Shown here: one piece after another, positions 1-6,663 of the stretch | Position numbering within the stretch: the stretch's first letter is position 1 | How the letters are laid out: each line of letters begins with the position of its first letter | NCBI RefSeq assembly: GCF_040605455.1 | Contig: NZ_JBEXCV010000268.1 | Span: 1-7,030, forward strand | Source of the DNA: Embleya sp040605455 | GTDB lineage: Bacteria > Actinomycetota > Actinomycetes > Streptomycetales > Streptomycetaceae | Length of the DNA: 7,030 nucleotides | Direction of reading: 5' to 3' | Position numbers and translations under genes: made by a program | The notes under the pieces: generated by a model | What the model was told of the DNA's origin: nothing | Seen by the model: the letters and a program-made list of their open reading frames with translations, nothing else | Database searches by the model: none

Positions 1-511
1 CGGGCAGCGCGCGGCCGGCCTCGGCAGCGGCCTCGTCGGCGGTGCGGCCGGGGCGTACGTCGAGCACGGCGCGTTCCTCCAGGGCCCGCACGATCGCGCG
101 AAAGCGTTCCCGGACCGCCTCGTCCCAGCGACCTTCGGCGGCATGCGCGTCGGCGGCCGCGCGGTGCTCGGCGGCCGACAACGGCCCCCGGTCGCCGTAC
201 AGCGGGAGCTCGGCGCGGCGGGCGGTGCGCAGCGGGCCCAGTCGCAGCCGCAGCACCACGAGCGCGGCGATCACCAGGAGCAGGATCACCACGAGGCCGA
301 GGTCGCCGCCGGGGCTGTGGTCGCCGGCCCGGGAGATCAGGTCGCCCAGGTGGTCGAGGAACCAGTCCAGGGCCCGGCGGACCGGGCTGGGGTCGTTGCG
401 GTGGTATTCGGTGCGCGAGAGCTCGTCCCGGGCGGCATCCCGCGCGTCGTCGCGCGGGATGTCCACCGGGTCCCAGTCCCCGACCAGGATCGCGAGCGCG
501 TGGCGGGTCAC
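1..511 (-). CDS. DUF4129 domain membrane protein, 3' end cut by the window edge
   Basis: The first 170 residues are present; the C-terminus lies beyond the left edge. No enzymatic role is established for this family. I see a short N-terminal part containing the motif DPVDIPRDDARDAARDEL, one transmembrane helix at about residues 70-89, and then a basic stretch. After that comes the soluble start of the DUF4129 domain (about 107-170), with a helical SAAEHRAAADAHAAEGRWDEAV segment and PGRTADEAAAEAGRAL. These features closely match streptomycete DUF4129 proteins. The start is GTG at 511-509, which overlaps the TGA of the upstream gene as GTGA. No strong ribosome binding site precedes it, so translation is probably coupled to the upstream gene. 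In related genomes the next genes, here out of view, are often a DUF4350 protein, a MoxR ATPase and a DUF58 protein; that is family knowledge, not seen here. The family call is secure, the function unknown. Confidence 0.88.
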   Translation of the reverse strand, partial: MTRHALAILVGDWDPVDIPRDDARDAARDELSRTEYHRNDPSPVRRALDWFLDHLGDLISRAGDHSPGGDLGLVVILLLVIAALVVLRLRLGPLRTARRAELPLYGDRGPLSAAEHRAAADAHAAEGRWDEAVRERFRAIVRALEERAVLDVRPGRTADEAAAEAGRALP

Positions 512-1833
512 GCCGACGCGGGTCCCGAGACCGCGTCGCCGCCGGGCTCCTCGTCCAGGACGCCGGCCGCGCGGGCGAGGTCGAGGTCGAGTGCCTCGCG
601 GCGGATGCGCTGGTCGATGTAGAGCAGTGCGGTGGCGCCGGCGGCGAAGGGGTAGAGCAGTGCGGCGGCGATCACCGAGCCGACGCCGGTGATGAGCAGG
701 TCGACGAAGGAGGGGTCCGGGACGTCGGAGGGCTTGGACGCGGTGATCGCCGAGATGCCGTCGGAGGCGAGCAGGAACGGCGTCTGGATGATGCCGCCGA
801 CGATCGTCATGATCAGCGCGATCAACAGCAGGATGCCGCACACGCGCCACCACGAGCCGGTGACCAGCTTGCGCGAGCGCTCGAGCGATTTGCGCACCGA
901 CTGCTTCTCCAGCATCAGGGTGGGGCCGGCGAGGGAGAGGCAGACGTAGAGGTAGACCGCTGCGACGATGCCGCCGATCATGCCCGGGAGCAGCAGCAGG
1001 GCGCCGAGGCCGTCGGCGCCCAGGGCCAGCAGGAGCAGGCCCGGCAACGTCGCCACCAGGAGTGTGCCGACCGGGATCAGCCACGTGGCGAAGGTGACGC
1101 CGAGCAGGCGCGGGAGCAGCGGGCGGACCGCCGTCCAGGCCTGGGCGGCGGACATGGCCTTGGCGATCACGGCGCGGCTGACCACGACGGTGAGCATTGC
1201 GGTGGCGGCGATCTGGCCGAGGGTGGCGACCACGATCGGCACGATGACCAGTGCGGCGGTGTCGCGCAGGTAGCGCCACGCCTCCTCGCCGGTGGGCTCG
1301 TCGCTCAGGTCGCTGGGCGAGAACTCGCGGTTCAACAGCCAGGTGACCGGTACTTCGAGGCATTGGGTGAGCAGGGCGACCACGACGGCGATGCCGATCA
1401 TGACCTTCCAGTGCGCGCGCATGGCGGCGAACGCGCCGTCGAGGATCTCGCCGACGCTCAGCGGGCGCAGCGGGATCACGCCGGGCTTGGCGGCCTGCAC
1501 GTAGGGGCCGTTCCAGCCGGGAGGCGCGCCCCACAGCGGCTGCTGTTGGGGGGCGCCCCAGCGCGGGTCGGGACCCGAGCCCTGCTGCGGGGTTCCCCAG
1601 CCGGCGGCGGGGGGCTGGACCGGGGCCCAGCCGGGGGCCGGGGCCTGGGCCCGGGGGCCGGGCTGTTCCGGGGTCGAGGGCTCGTCGGGGGCCGGGGGCT
1701 TGTCCAGGGACGGGGGCGTGGCCGACGGCTGCGAGGCGGGGGCGGGCCGGTCGGGTGACGTGGCGTCGTCCGCCGGGCGTTCTCCGTCCGGCCCCGGGGC
1801 GTCCGGGATGGGCGGGCCGGGCGAGTCCGTCAT
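508..1833 (-). CDS. Proline-rich multi-pass membrane protein, glycerophosphoryl diester phosphodiesterase membrane-domain type
   Basis: A 441-residue protein. Residues 1-115 are a low-complexity cytoplasmic-type region rich in Pro, Ala, Gly and Gln, with W-G-x-P-Q-Q and P-G-W repeats at about 67-107. The conserved family segment starts near residue 117 (KPGVIPLRPLSVGEILDGAF). About six hydrophobic helices follow, at roughly 143-164, 192-217, 244-272, 274-301, 331-355 and 377-405. The loop LMLEKQSVRKSLERSRKLV (307-324) and the tail YIDQRIRREALDLDLARAAG are characteristic of the streptomycete members. The family name comes from the membrane domain fused to some phosphodiesterases. No GDPD catalytic domain is present here, so enzymatic activity should not be assumed. 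ATG at 1833 is chosen because GAGGAG lies 9 bases upstream; the frame stays open farther upstream but has no family similarity there. It forms an operon with the overlapping DUF4129 gene and is divergent from mtrA. Confidence 0.87.
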   Translation of the reverse strand: MTDSPGPPIPDAPGPDGERPADDATSPDRPAPASQPSATPPSLDKPPAPDEPSTPEQPGPRAQAPAPGWAPVQPPAAGWGTPQQGSGPDPRWGAPQQQPLWGAPPGWNGPYVQAAKPGVIPLRPLSVGEILDGAFAAMRAHWKVMIGIAVVVALLTQCLEVPVTWLLNREFSPSDLSDEPTGEEAWRYLRDTAALVIVPIVVATLGQIAATAMLTVVVSRAVIAKAMSAAQAWTAVRPLLPRLLGVTFATWLIPVGTLLVATLPGLLLLALGADGLGALLLLPGMIGGIVAAVYLYVCLSLAGPTLMLEKQSVRKSLERSRKLVTGSWWRVCGILLLIALIMTIVGGIIQTPFLLASDGISAITASKPSDVPDPSFVDLLITGVGSVIAAALLYPFAAGATALLYIDQRIRREALDLDLARAAGVLDEEPGGDAVSGPASA

Positions 1834-1842
1834 GCGATTGCG

Positions 1843-1848
1843 CTCCTC
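1843..1848 (-). promoter_or_regulatory. Ribosome binding site of the membrane protein gene
   Basis: The minus strand reads GAGGAG, 9 bases before the ATG at 1833. It fixes the start within an open frame that continues to about 2187. Confidence 0.75.
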
Positions 1849-2181
1849 GTCCTGATCGAGTGGTGACTCATCGTGGCATGCCTGCGTGGGACCCGGATGA
1901 ACGGGCGGCCATCGGATGCGGTTCGCTCGGTTCGTGAGGGCACATCGACTCGACCGCGGGGGCGACGTCGAGCGCGCGCCGCACGTTCCGGCGCCGGTCC
2001 GCCGGGCGTCGGTGGGGTCGGCGGCGGTCGGGTTCGTGGCCGAAACGCCCGTTGCGCCGGTCGGCAGGTCGGCGTACGGCCCGACATGCGATGTGACTCC
2101 GCATTCTTTCCGGCAGTATTTGTCATATTTTGGGGTGTTTTGTCGTCGATGGACGCGGCCGGAATCGGTCGGATGAGTGCA

Positions 2182-2199
2182 GGTCACAATCCGGTAATG
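2182..2199 (+). promoter_or_regulatory. Candidate MtrA binding direct repeat before mtrA
   Basis: GGTCAC (2182-2187) and GGTAAT (2193-2198) form an imperfect direct repeat with 11-base start-to-start spacing, one helical turn, as expected for an OmpR-family dimer. The first half contains GTCACA, the core described for mycobacterial MtrA sites. The second half is degenerate. The repeat ends 5 bases before the mtrA ATG, occupying the place where a Shine-Dalgarno would be. CACAAT (2185-2190) inside it also matches 4 of 6 bases of a -10 box. Autoregulation is an inference. Confidence 0.35.
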
Positions 2200-2204
2200 C
2201 GACG

Positions 2205-2891
2205 ATGATGCACATGAAGGGACGCGTCCTCATCGTTGACGACGACACCGCACTGTCCGAGATGCTCGGCATCGTGCTGCGTGGCGAAGGGTTCGAGCCG
2301 TCGTTCGTGGCGGACGGCGACAAGGCACTCCAGGCTTTCCGGGATGTAAAACCGGACCTGGTGCTGCTGGACCTGATGCTGCCCGGCCGTGACGGCATCG
2401 ACGTCTGCCGCCAGATCCGTGCCGAGTCCGGCGTGCCGATCGTGATGCTCACCGCCAAGAGCGACACGGTCGACGTCGTGGTCGGGCTGGAATCCGGAGC
2501 CGACGACTATGTGATCAAACCGTTCAAGCCCAAGGAGCTTGTCGCTCGCGTGCGGGCTCGCCTGCGCAGAGCCGAAGAACCCACCCCGGAGCAGTTGGTG
2601 ATCGGCGATCTGGTGATCGACGTGGCCGGCCACGCCGTGAAGCGGGACGGGCAGAACATCGCGCTGACCCCGCTGGAGTTCGACCTCCTTGTCGCACTCG
2701 CCCGCAAGCCCTGGCAGGTGTTCACCCGCGAGGTGCTTCTCGAACAGGTCTGGGGATACCGACACGCGGCCGACACCCGCTTGGTGAACGTGCATGTCCA
2801 GCGGCTGCGCTCGAAGATCGAGCGCGACCCCGAGCGTCCGGAGACGGTGGTCACCGTGCGCGGGGTCGGCTACAAGGCGGGGCCGGCCTGA
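2205..2891 (+). CDS. mtrA: MtrA, OmpR-family response regulator
   Basis: A 228-residue DNA-binding response regulator of the MtrA-MtrB two-component system, which controls envelope, cell-cycle and developmental genes in actinobacteria. The receiver domain (about 6-119) has the acidic cluster D12-D14, the phospho-acceptor D56 in LLDLMLPG, T83 in MLTAK, Y102 and K105 in IKPFKPKE. The winged-helix DNA-binding domain (about 130-225) has LTPLEFDLLVALARKP, the recognition-helix segment TRLVNVHVQRLRSKIE and the C-terminal hairpin VRGVGYKAGP. It is nearly colinear with M. tuberculosis MtrA. Starting at ATG 2205 gives the same length and the same D56 numbering. ATG at 2208 and 2214 are alternatives (227 or 225 residues). 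None of the three has a good Shine-Dalgarno. mtrB follows after 16 bases. Identification is very secure; only the exact start is uncertain. Confidence 0.97.
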   Translation: MMHMKGRVLIVDDDTALSEMLGIVLRGEGFEPSFVADGDKALQAFRDVKPDLVLLDLMLPGRDGIDVCRQIRAESGVPIVMLTAKSDTVDVVVGLESGADDYVIKPFKPKELVARVRARLRRAEEPTPEQLVIGDLVIDVAGHAVKRDGQNIALTPLEFDLLVALARKPWQVFTREVLLEQVWGYRHAADTRLVNVHVQRLRSKIERDPERPETVVTVRGVGYKAGPA

Positions 2892-2907
2892 CCTTGAGTT
2901 CGCTTCG

Positions 2908-4689
2908 GTGAGCACCGCACAGCGGTCGCCCTCCCCGTCGGCCTGGTCCCTCGCCCTGCGTCGTGTGCGCGGCGGCGTGGGCCGGGTCATGGCGTTGTGG
3001 AACAGATCGATCCAGTTTCGCGTCGTGGCCACCACATTGGTGTTGTCCGTCGCGGTGATGGTGCTGCTCGGGGTCGTGGTGGTCGGTCAGGTCCGCAACG
3101 GCCTGCTGGACGCGAAGGTGGCCTCCGCCCGGTCCCAGGCCCAGGGCGGGTTTGCGGATGCCCGTGCGCAGGCCGACGAGATCGCCACCAGCCCGGGCCG
3201 GCACGTCCAGGTGCCCACCGGTGTGCCGGCCGGCACGGCGTCCGGCAACCGGGTGAACACCGGCGACTGGCTCAACGCGCTGGTCAAGCAGCTCTCCAGC
3301 GGCGGCCAGGGGGTGTACGACGTGGCCGCCACCAGTCAGGACACGGCGGACAATCCGCCCGGGTCCGGCCGCAGCCCCCGCGCGTCCGGCGACGTGGTGC
3401 CCGACGCGAGCGTGCCGGCCGCGCTGCGCCGCGAGGTCGGGCTCAAGCAGGACGTGCCACTGCTTCAGTACACCCAGATCGTGCGCGAGGGCCAGCACGG
3501 CGACGGCCCGGTCGAGACCACCCGCGAGGCGGGTCTGGTGGTCGGCGCGCAGCTGGAGGACCCCGACGGCGGGTCCTACCAGCTCTACTACTTCTTCTCC
3601 TTCGGCCCGGAGGAGAAGACCCTGGGCCTGGTGCGCAGCACGCTGGCCACCGCCGGGGTCTTCCTGGTGCTGCTCCTGGTGGCGATCGCGGCGCTGGTGA
3701 CCCGGTGGGTGGTCACCCCCGTCCGGATGGCGGCGCGGATCGCCGAACGGTTGGCCGCCGGTCGCCTGGAGGAGCGCATGCGGGTGGTCGGCGCGGACGA
3801 CCTGGCCCGGCTCGGCTCCTCGTTCAACAAGATGGCCTCCAATCTGCAGAACCAGATCCGGCAGCTGGAGGAGCTCTCACGGGTGCAGCGCCGGTTCGTC
3901 TCGGACGTCTCGCACGAGCTGCGCACCCCGCTGACCACCGTGCGCATGGCCGCCGACGTGCTGCACGAGGCCCGCGAGGACTTCGACCCGGCCACCCGGC
4001 GCTCGGCCGAGCTGTTGCAGAACCAGCTGGACCGGTTCGAGGCATTGTTGTCCGACCTGTTGGAGATCAGCCGCTTCGACGCGGGCGCGGCCGTGCTGGA
4101 CGCCGAGCCGGTGGACCTGCGCGACCTCGTGCGCCGGGTGGTCGAGGGCGCGGAGCCGCTGGCCGAGCGGCGCGGCAGCCGGCTGGTGGTGCGCGTGCCG
4201 GACAAGCCGTGCGTGGCCGAGGTGGACCCGCGCCGGATCGACCGGGTGCTGCGCAACCTGGTGGTCAACGCGGTCGAGCACGGCGAGGGTCACGACGTGG
4301 TGGTCTCCGTGGCCGGCGGCGAGGACTCGGTCGCGGTGGCCGTGCGCGACTACGGCGTGGGCCTCAAGCCCGGCGAGTCCTCGCTGGTGTTCGCCCGCTT
4401 CTGGCGGGCCGACCCGGCCCGGGCCCGCACCACCGGCGGTACCGGGCTGGGCCTGTCGATCGCATTGGAGGACGCGCACCTGCACGGCGGCTGGCTCCAG
4501 GCGTGGGGCGAGCCGGGCGGCGGCTCGCAGTTCCGGCTGAGCCTGCCCAAGACCGCGGGCGGCGAGCTGGTGCGCTCTCCGCTGCCGTTGGAGCCCGAGG
4601 ACTCGCGGGCCAATCGGGGCCTGGGCCCGGCGGGCTCGCCGTATCGGCGCACCGCGCGCTCGGCCGGCCCCGCAGGAGGCAATCGATGA
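2908..4689 (+). CDS. mtrB: MtrB, membrane sensor histidine kinase
   Basis: A 593-residue kinase partner of MtrA. It has a basic cytoplasmic N-terminus (1-36), a first membrane helix at about 38-60, and an extracytoplasmic sensor region of about 185 residues (61-246). A second helix (247-266) is followed by HAMP (about 267-320). HisKA contains H336 in VSDVSHELRTPL, and the ATPase domain shows N454 in the N box, DYGVG (481-485) and TGGTGLGLSIA (509-519). All catalytic motifs are intact. After the ATPase fold there is a Pro/Gly/Arg-rich tail of about 45 residues with no recognised domain. The chosen start is GTG 2908, 16 bases after mtrA. ATG 2989 is a possible alternative that keeps the first helix (566 residues, close to the mycobacterial length). 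No strong ribosome binding site marks GTG 2908. The stop overlaps the lpqB start. Confidence 0.95.
   Translation: MSTAQRSPSPSAWSLALRRVRGGVGRVMALWNRSIQFRVVATTLVLSVAVMVLLGVVVVGQVRNGLLDAKVASARSQAQGGFADARAQADEIATSPGRHVQVPTGVPAGTASGNRVNTGDWLNALVKQLSSGGQGVYDVAATSQDTADNPPGSGRSPRASGDVVPDASVPAALRREVGLKQDVPLLQYTQIVREGQHGDGPVETTREAGLVVGAQLEDPDGGSYQLYYFFSFGPEEKTLGLVRSTLATAGVFLVLLLVAIAALVTRWVVTPVRMAARIAERLAAGRLEERMRVVGADDLARLGSSFNKMASNLQNQIRQLEELSRVQRRFVSDVSHELRTPLTTVRMAADVLHEAREDFDPATRRSAELLQNQLDRFEALLSDLLEISRFDAGAAVLDAEPVDLRDLVRRVVEGAEPLAERRGSRLVVRVPDKPCVAEVDPRRIDRVLRNLVVNAVEHGEGHDVVVSVAGGEDSVAVAVRDYGVGLKPGESSLVFARFWRADPARARTTGGTGLGLSIALEDAHLHGGWLQAWGEPGGGSQFRLSLPKTAGGELVRSPLPLEPEDSRANRGLGPAGSPYRRTARSAGPAGGNR
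4674..4679 (+). promoter_or_regulatory. Ribosome binding site of lpqB, inside the mtrB 3' end
   Basis: AGGAGG lies 6 bases before the ATG at 4686 and within the last codons of mtrB. It is the strongest Shine-Dalgarno in the operon and selects this start in a frame that is open from about 2997. Confidence 0.85.
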
Positions 4690-6461
4690 GGCGGATCGGC
4701 AGGTTCCTGGCCCTGATGTGCGTGCTGTGCACGCTCGGCGCGTGTGCGTCCATGCCGCACAGCGGCAGCGTGCGCGAGGCCGCCAAGGGCGGCAGCAAGG
4801 ACCAGGGCCCGGAGCAGCAGGTACGGGTGTTCGCCGTGCCGCCCAAGCCGGGCGAGCAGCCGCACGGGATGGTCGCCGGCTTCCTGGAGGCGGTCACCAG
4901 CGACGAGCCGGACTACACGACGGCGCGCGCCTACCTGGCCCCGGAGGCCCGGGCCAAGTGGGTGCCCGGCCGCGAGATCGTGGTGCTCGAATCGATCGCC
5001 CGGATCGAACTGGTTCCCGGCTCGGACGAGCGGACCTACCAGGCGGAGGTGTCCGGCACCCGGGTGGGCACGGTCGACAACCGCAACGCCTACCAGCCCG
5101 AGCAGCAGCCGAACGCGCAGTACCGGGCGACCCTGCAACTGCGCCTGGGTACCGACAACCAGTGGCGAATCGCCGACCTGCCGGACGGGCTGATCCTGTC
5201 CCGGGCCGAGTTCCACCGGATCTACCGGTCGGTGAACACCTACTGGTTCGCCACCGCGATGCCGGTGGGCAAGGACATCCTGGTGCCCGACCCGGTCTAC
5301 CTGCGCAGCCGCGTCGGGCTGACCTCCGCGCTGGTGCGCCAACTGGTGGACGGGCCCACCGACTGGCTGCGACCGGTGGTCGAGAGCGCGTTCCCGGGGG
5401 GCACCGAACCCGCCGACCGGGTCGTCTCGATCGAGGACAACCGGATCGCCCGGGTGCAACTCAACCGGCAGGCCAGGCCGGCCCAGAGCAAGGGCTGCGA
5501 GCGGATGGCCGCACAACTGCTGTACACGCTGCGCCAGGTCTCCGGGGTGGACTCGGTCTCGATCACCGGCGGCGGCGCGCCGATGTGCTCGCTCTCCGAC
5601 AACGACGCCGCCCAGTACGACCCCGGGCGGGCCGCCAGGACGTCCGCGCCCACCGGCTACTTCATCGCCAAGGGCAACGTGGTCAACGTGGTGCCCGGCC
5701 CGAACGGCAATCCGCCGGTGCTGCCCGGACCGTTCGGCGACGGCACCTACAAGGTCGACCAGATCGCCGTCTCGCGAGACCCGTTCCGCCGTCGGATCGC
5801 GGGCATCGACACCAACGGTCGCCGCCTGATGGTCGGCGATGTGGACGGCCACGGCGAGGTCCAGGAGTGGCTGACCACCGGCCCGGCGTCGCTGCTCAGC
5901 CCGACCTGGGACGGCCGCGGCGTGTTGTGGGTGCTGGATCGCACCAAGGACGCCGAACGGGTGCTCGCGCTGTACGAGGACGAGCGCAAGCAGATCACCC
6001 GGGTCTCGGTCGACGTGCAGGGCATCACCGCCTCGCGGATCACCGGCCTGCGACTGTCCCCGGACGGCACCCGCGCCGCGCTGATCGTGGACAACGGCAA
6101 GGTGCTGATCGGCCGGGTGGAGCGCCGGGTGAGCAACGGAGCGGTGGCCATGACGATCGCCGCGCCGCGCTCGGTGATCCCCTCGCTGGTCGAGGTCAAG
6201 GCGATCTCCTGGAACGGCCCCGACCGGCTCGTGGTGCTGGGCAAGGAGGGCCAGGGCGCGTTGGCGCCGCAGATCGTGGACATCGACGGCGGCCTCTCGG
6301 TCTCGGTCGCCTCGGTCAACGGCATGCTGCGCATCGCGGCACCGGACGGCTCGGAGCAGCCCCTGTTGGCGGACTCCGGCGAGGAGAACATCTACCAGTT
6401 GTCCCAGGGCAACAACTGGACCAAGGTGCACAGCGGCCTGTACCCGGTCTATCCCGGCTAG
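4686..6461 (+). CDS. lpqB: LpqB, lipoprotein with GerMN and beta-propeller domains, MtrAB accessory
   Basis: A 591-residue exported lipoprotein encoded directly after mtrB. The signal peptide is short: basic MRRIGR, a hydrophobic core, and lipobox LGAC with the lipidated Cys at residue 20. The mature protein has an N-terminal alpha/beta domain (about 45-180, containing GMVAGFLEA and the YTTARAYLAPEA helix), then a GerMN domain (about 200-305). A C-terminal beta-propeller-like LpqB domain (about 320-590) has repeated blades such as ITGLRLSPDGTRAALIV and AISWNGPDRLVVLG. In mycobacteria and Streptomyces, LpqB is linked to MtrB signalling, motility or development, and antibiotic resistance; it is thought to contact the MtrB sensor domain outside the membrane. 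The ATGA overlap with mtrB implies translational coupling and matched amounts. Mature cysteines other than Cys20 are C271 and C301, flanking the end of GerMN; a disulfide is possible. No frame damage is seen. Confidence 0.95.
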   Translation: MRRIGRFLALMCVLCTLGACASMPHSGSVREAAKGGSKDQGPEQQVRVFAVPPKPGEQPHGMVAGFLEAVTSDEPDYTTARAYLAPEARAKWVPGREIVVLESIARIELVPGSDERTYQAEVSGTRVGTVDNRNAYQPEQQPNAQYRATLQLRLGTDNQWRIADLPDGLILSRAEFHRIYRSVNTYWFATAMPVGKDILVPDPVYLRSRVGLTSALVRQLVDGPTDWLRPVVESAFPGGTEPADRVVSIEDNRIARVQLNRQARPAQSKGCERMAAQLLYTLRQVSGVDSVSITGGGAPMCSLSDNDAAQYDPGRAARTSAPTGYFIAKGNVVNVVPGPNGNPPVLPGPFGDGTYKVDQIAVSRDPFRRRIAGIDTNGRRLMVGDVDGHGEVQEWLTTGPASLLSPTWDGRGVLWVLDRTKDAERVLALYEDERKQITRVSVDVQGITASRITGLRLSPDGTRAALIVDNGKVLIGRVERRVSNGAVAMTIAAPRSVIPSLVEVKAISWNGPDRLVVLGKEGQGALAPQIVDIDGGLSVSVASVNGMLRIAAPDGSEQPLLADSGEENIYQLSQGNNWTKVHSGLYPVYPG

Positions 6462-6663
6462 GTCCGCGTCCCCGTTCGGCCGGGGCCGCGACCGGGGTCG
6501 GTCATCGGTGCCCGCCTGCGGCGCCGGCGCCCGATCCGGTGGGATCGGAGCGGATCGGGGGTTGGGCCGGCTCGATTGTCCGCCACGGCGCGCCATGACC
6601 GGATCGGGTGATTCCGCGTGCCGAGGATCCGCTTCGGGGCCGGCGCCGTGCGAGCTTGGACGC
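6462..6663. other. Intergenic gap between lpqB and comF with repeated GGATCGG
   Basis: The 202 bases contain no supported gene. GGATCGG occurs three times on the plus strand (6542-6548, 6552-6558, 6601-6607) and once inverted (6531-6537). A promoter for comF, if separate from the mtrA operon, must lie here, but no consensus -35/-10 pair is visible. Confidence 0.5.
6530..6559. terminator. Candidate hairpin after lpqB, possible terminator
   Basis: CCCGATCCG (6530-6538) and CGGATCGGG (6551-6559) form a perfect 9-bp inverted repeat around a 12-base loop. An alternative 7-bp stem pairs CCGATCC (6531-6537) with GGATCGG (6542-6548) around a GGTG loop. It lies 69 bases after the lpqB stop. There is no U-tract after it, so efficient intrinsic termination is uncertain; many streptomycete terminators also lack one. 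A 12-bp GC palindrome (6520-6531) abuts it. Confidence 0.4.

Larger units (their letters stand above)
1834..2204. promoter_or_regulatory. Divergent intergenic region between the membrane protein gene and mtrA
   Basis: These 371 bases carry no convincing gene. The open frames here encode arginine-rich, low-information peptides. The region must hold promoters for both divergent transcripts. Most of it is GC-rich, but about 2101-2148 is roughly 56% A+T, the clearest base-composition break in the window and a likely promoter or regulator-binding stretch. Within it, TTGTCA at 2120-2125 resembles a -35 box (5 of 6 to TTGACA) and TATTTT at 2126-2131 resembles a -10 box. These two abut rather than pair, and no well-spaced consensus promoter was found. 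TTTGTC occurs twice, at 2119-2124 and 2139-2144. Promoter positions are therefore not assigned. Confidence 0.6.

Noticed and set aside
42..692. Plus-strand frame of 216 residues opposite the DUF4129 gene
   Set aside because: Ser/Arg-rich shadow of the two recognised minus-strand genes.
508..2187. Extended membrane protein starting near 2187
   Set aside because: The additional 118 residues have no family similarity and cover the intergenic region; the ATG at 1833 has a clear ribosome binding site.
1873..2208. Plus-strand frame of 111 residues in the divergent intergenic region
   Set aside because: Arg/Gly-rich translation without a ribosome binding site or family resemblance; it crosses the likely mtrA promoter region.
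2997..4685. Long upstream extension of the lpqB frame through mtrB
   Set aside because: The extension is Arg/Gly/Pro-rich shadow sequence. The lipoprotein signal and the AGGAGG place the true start at 4686.
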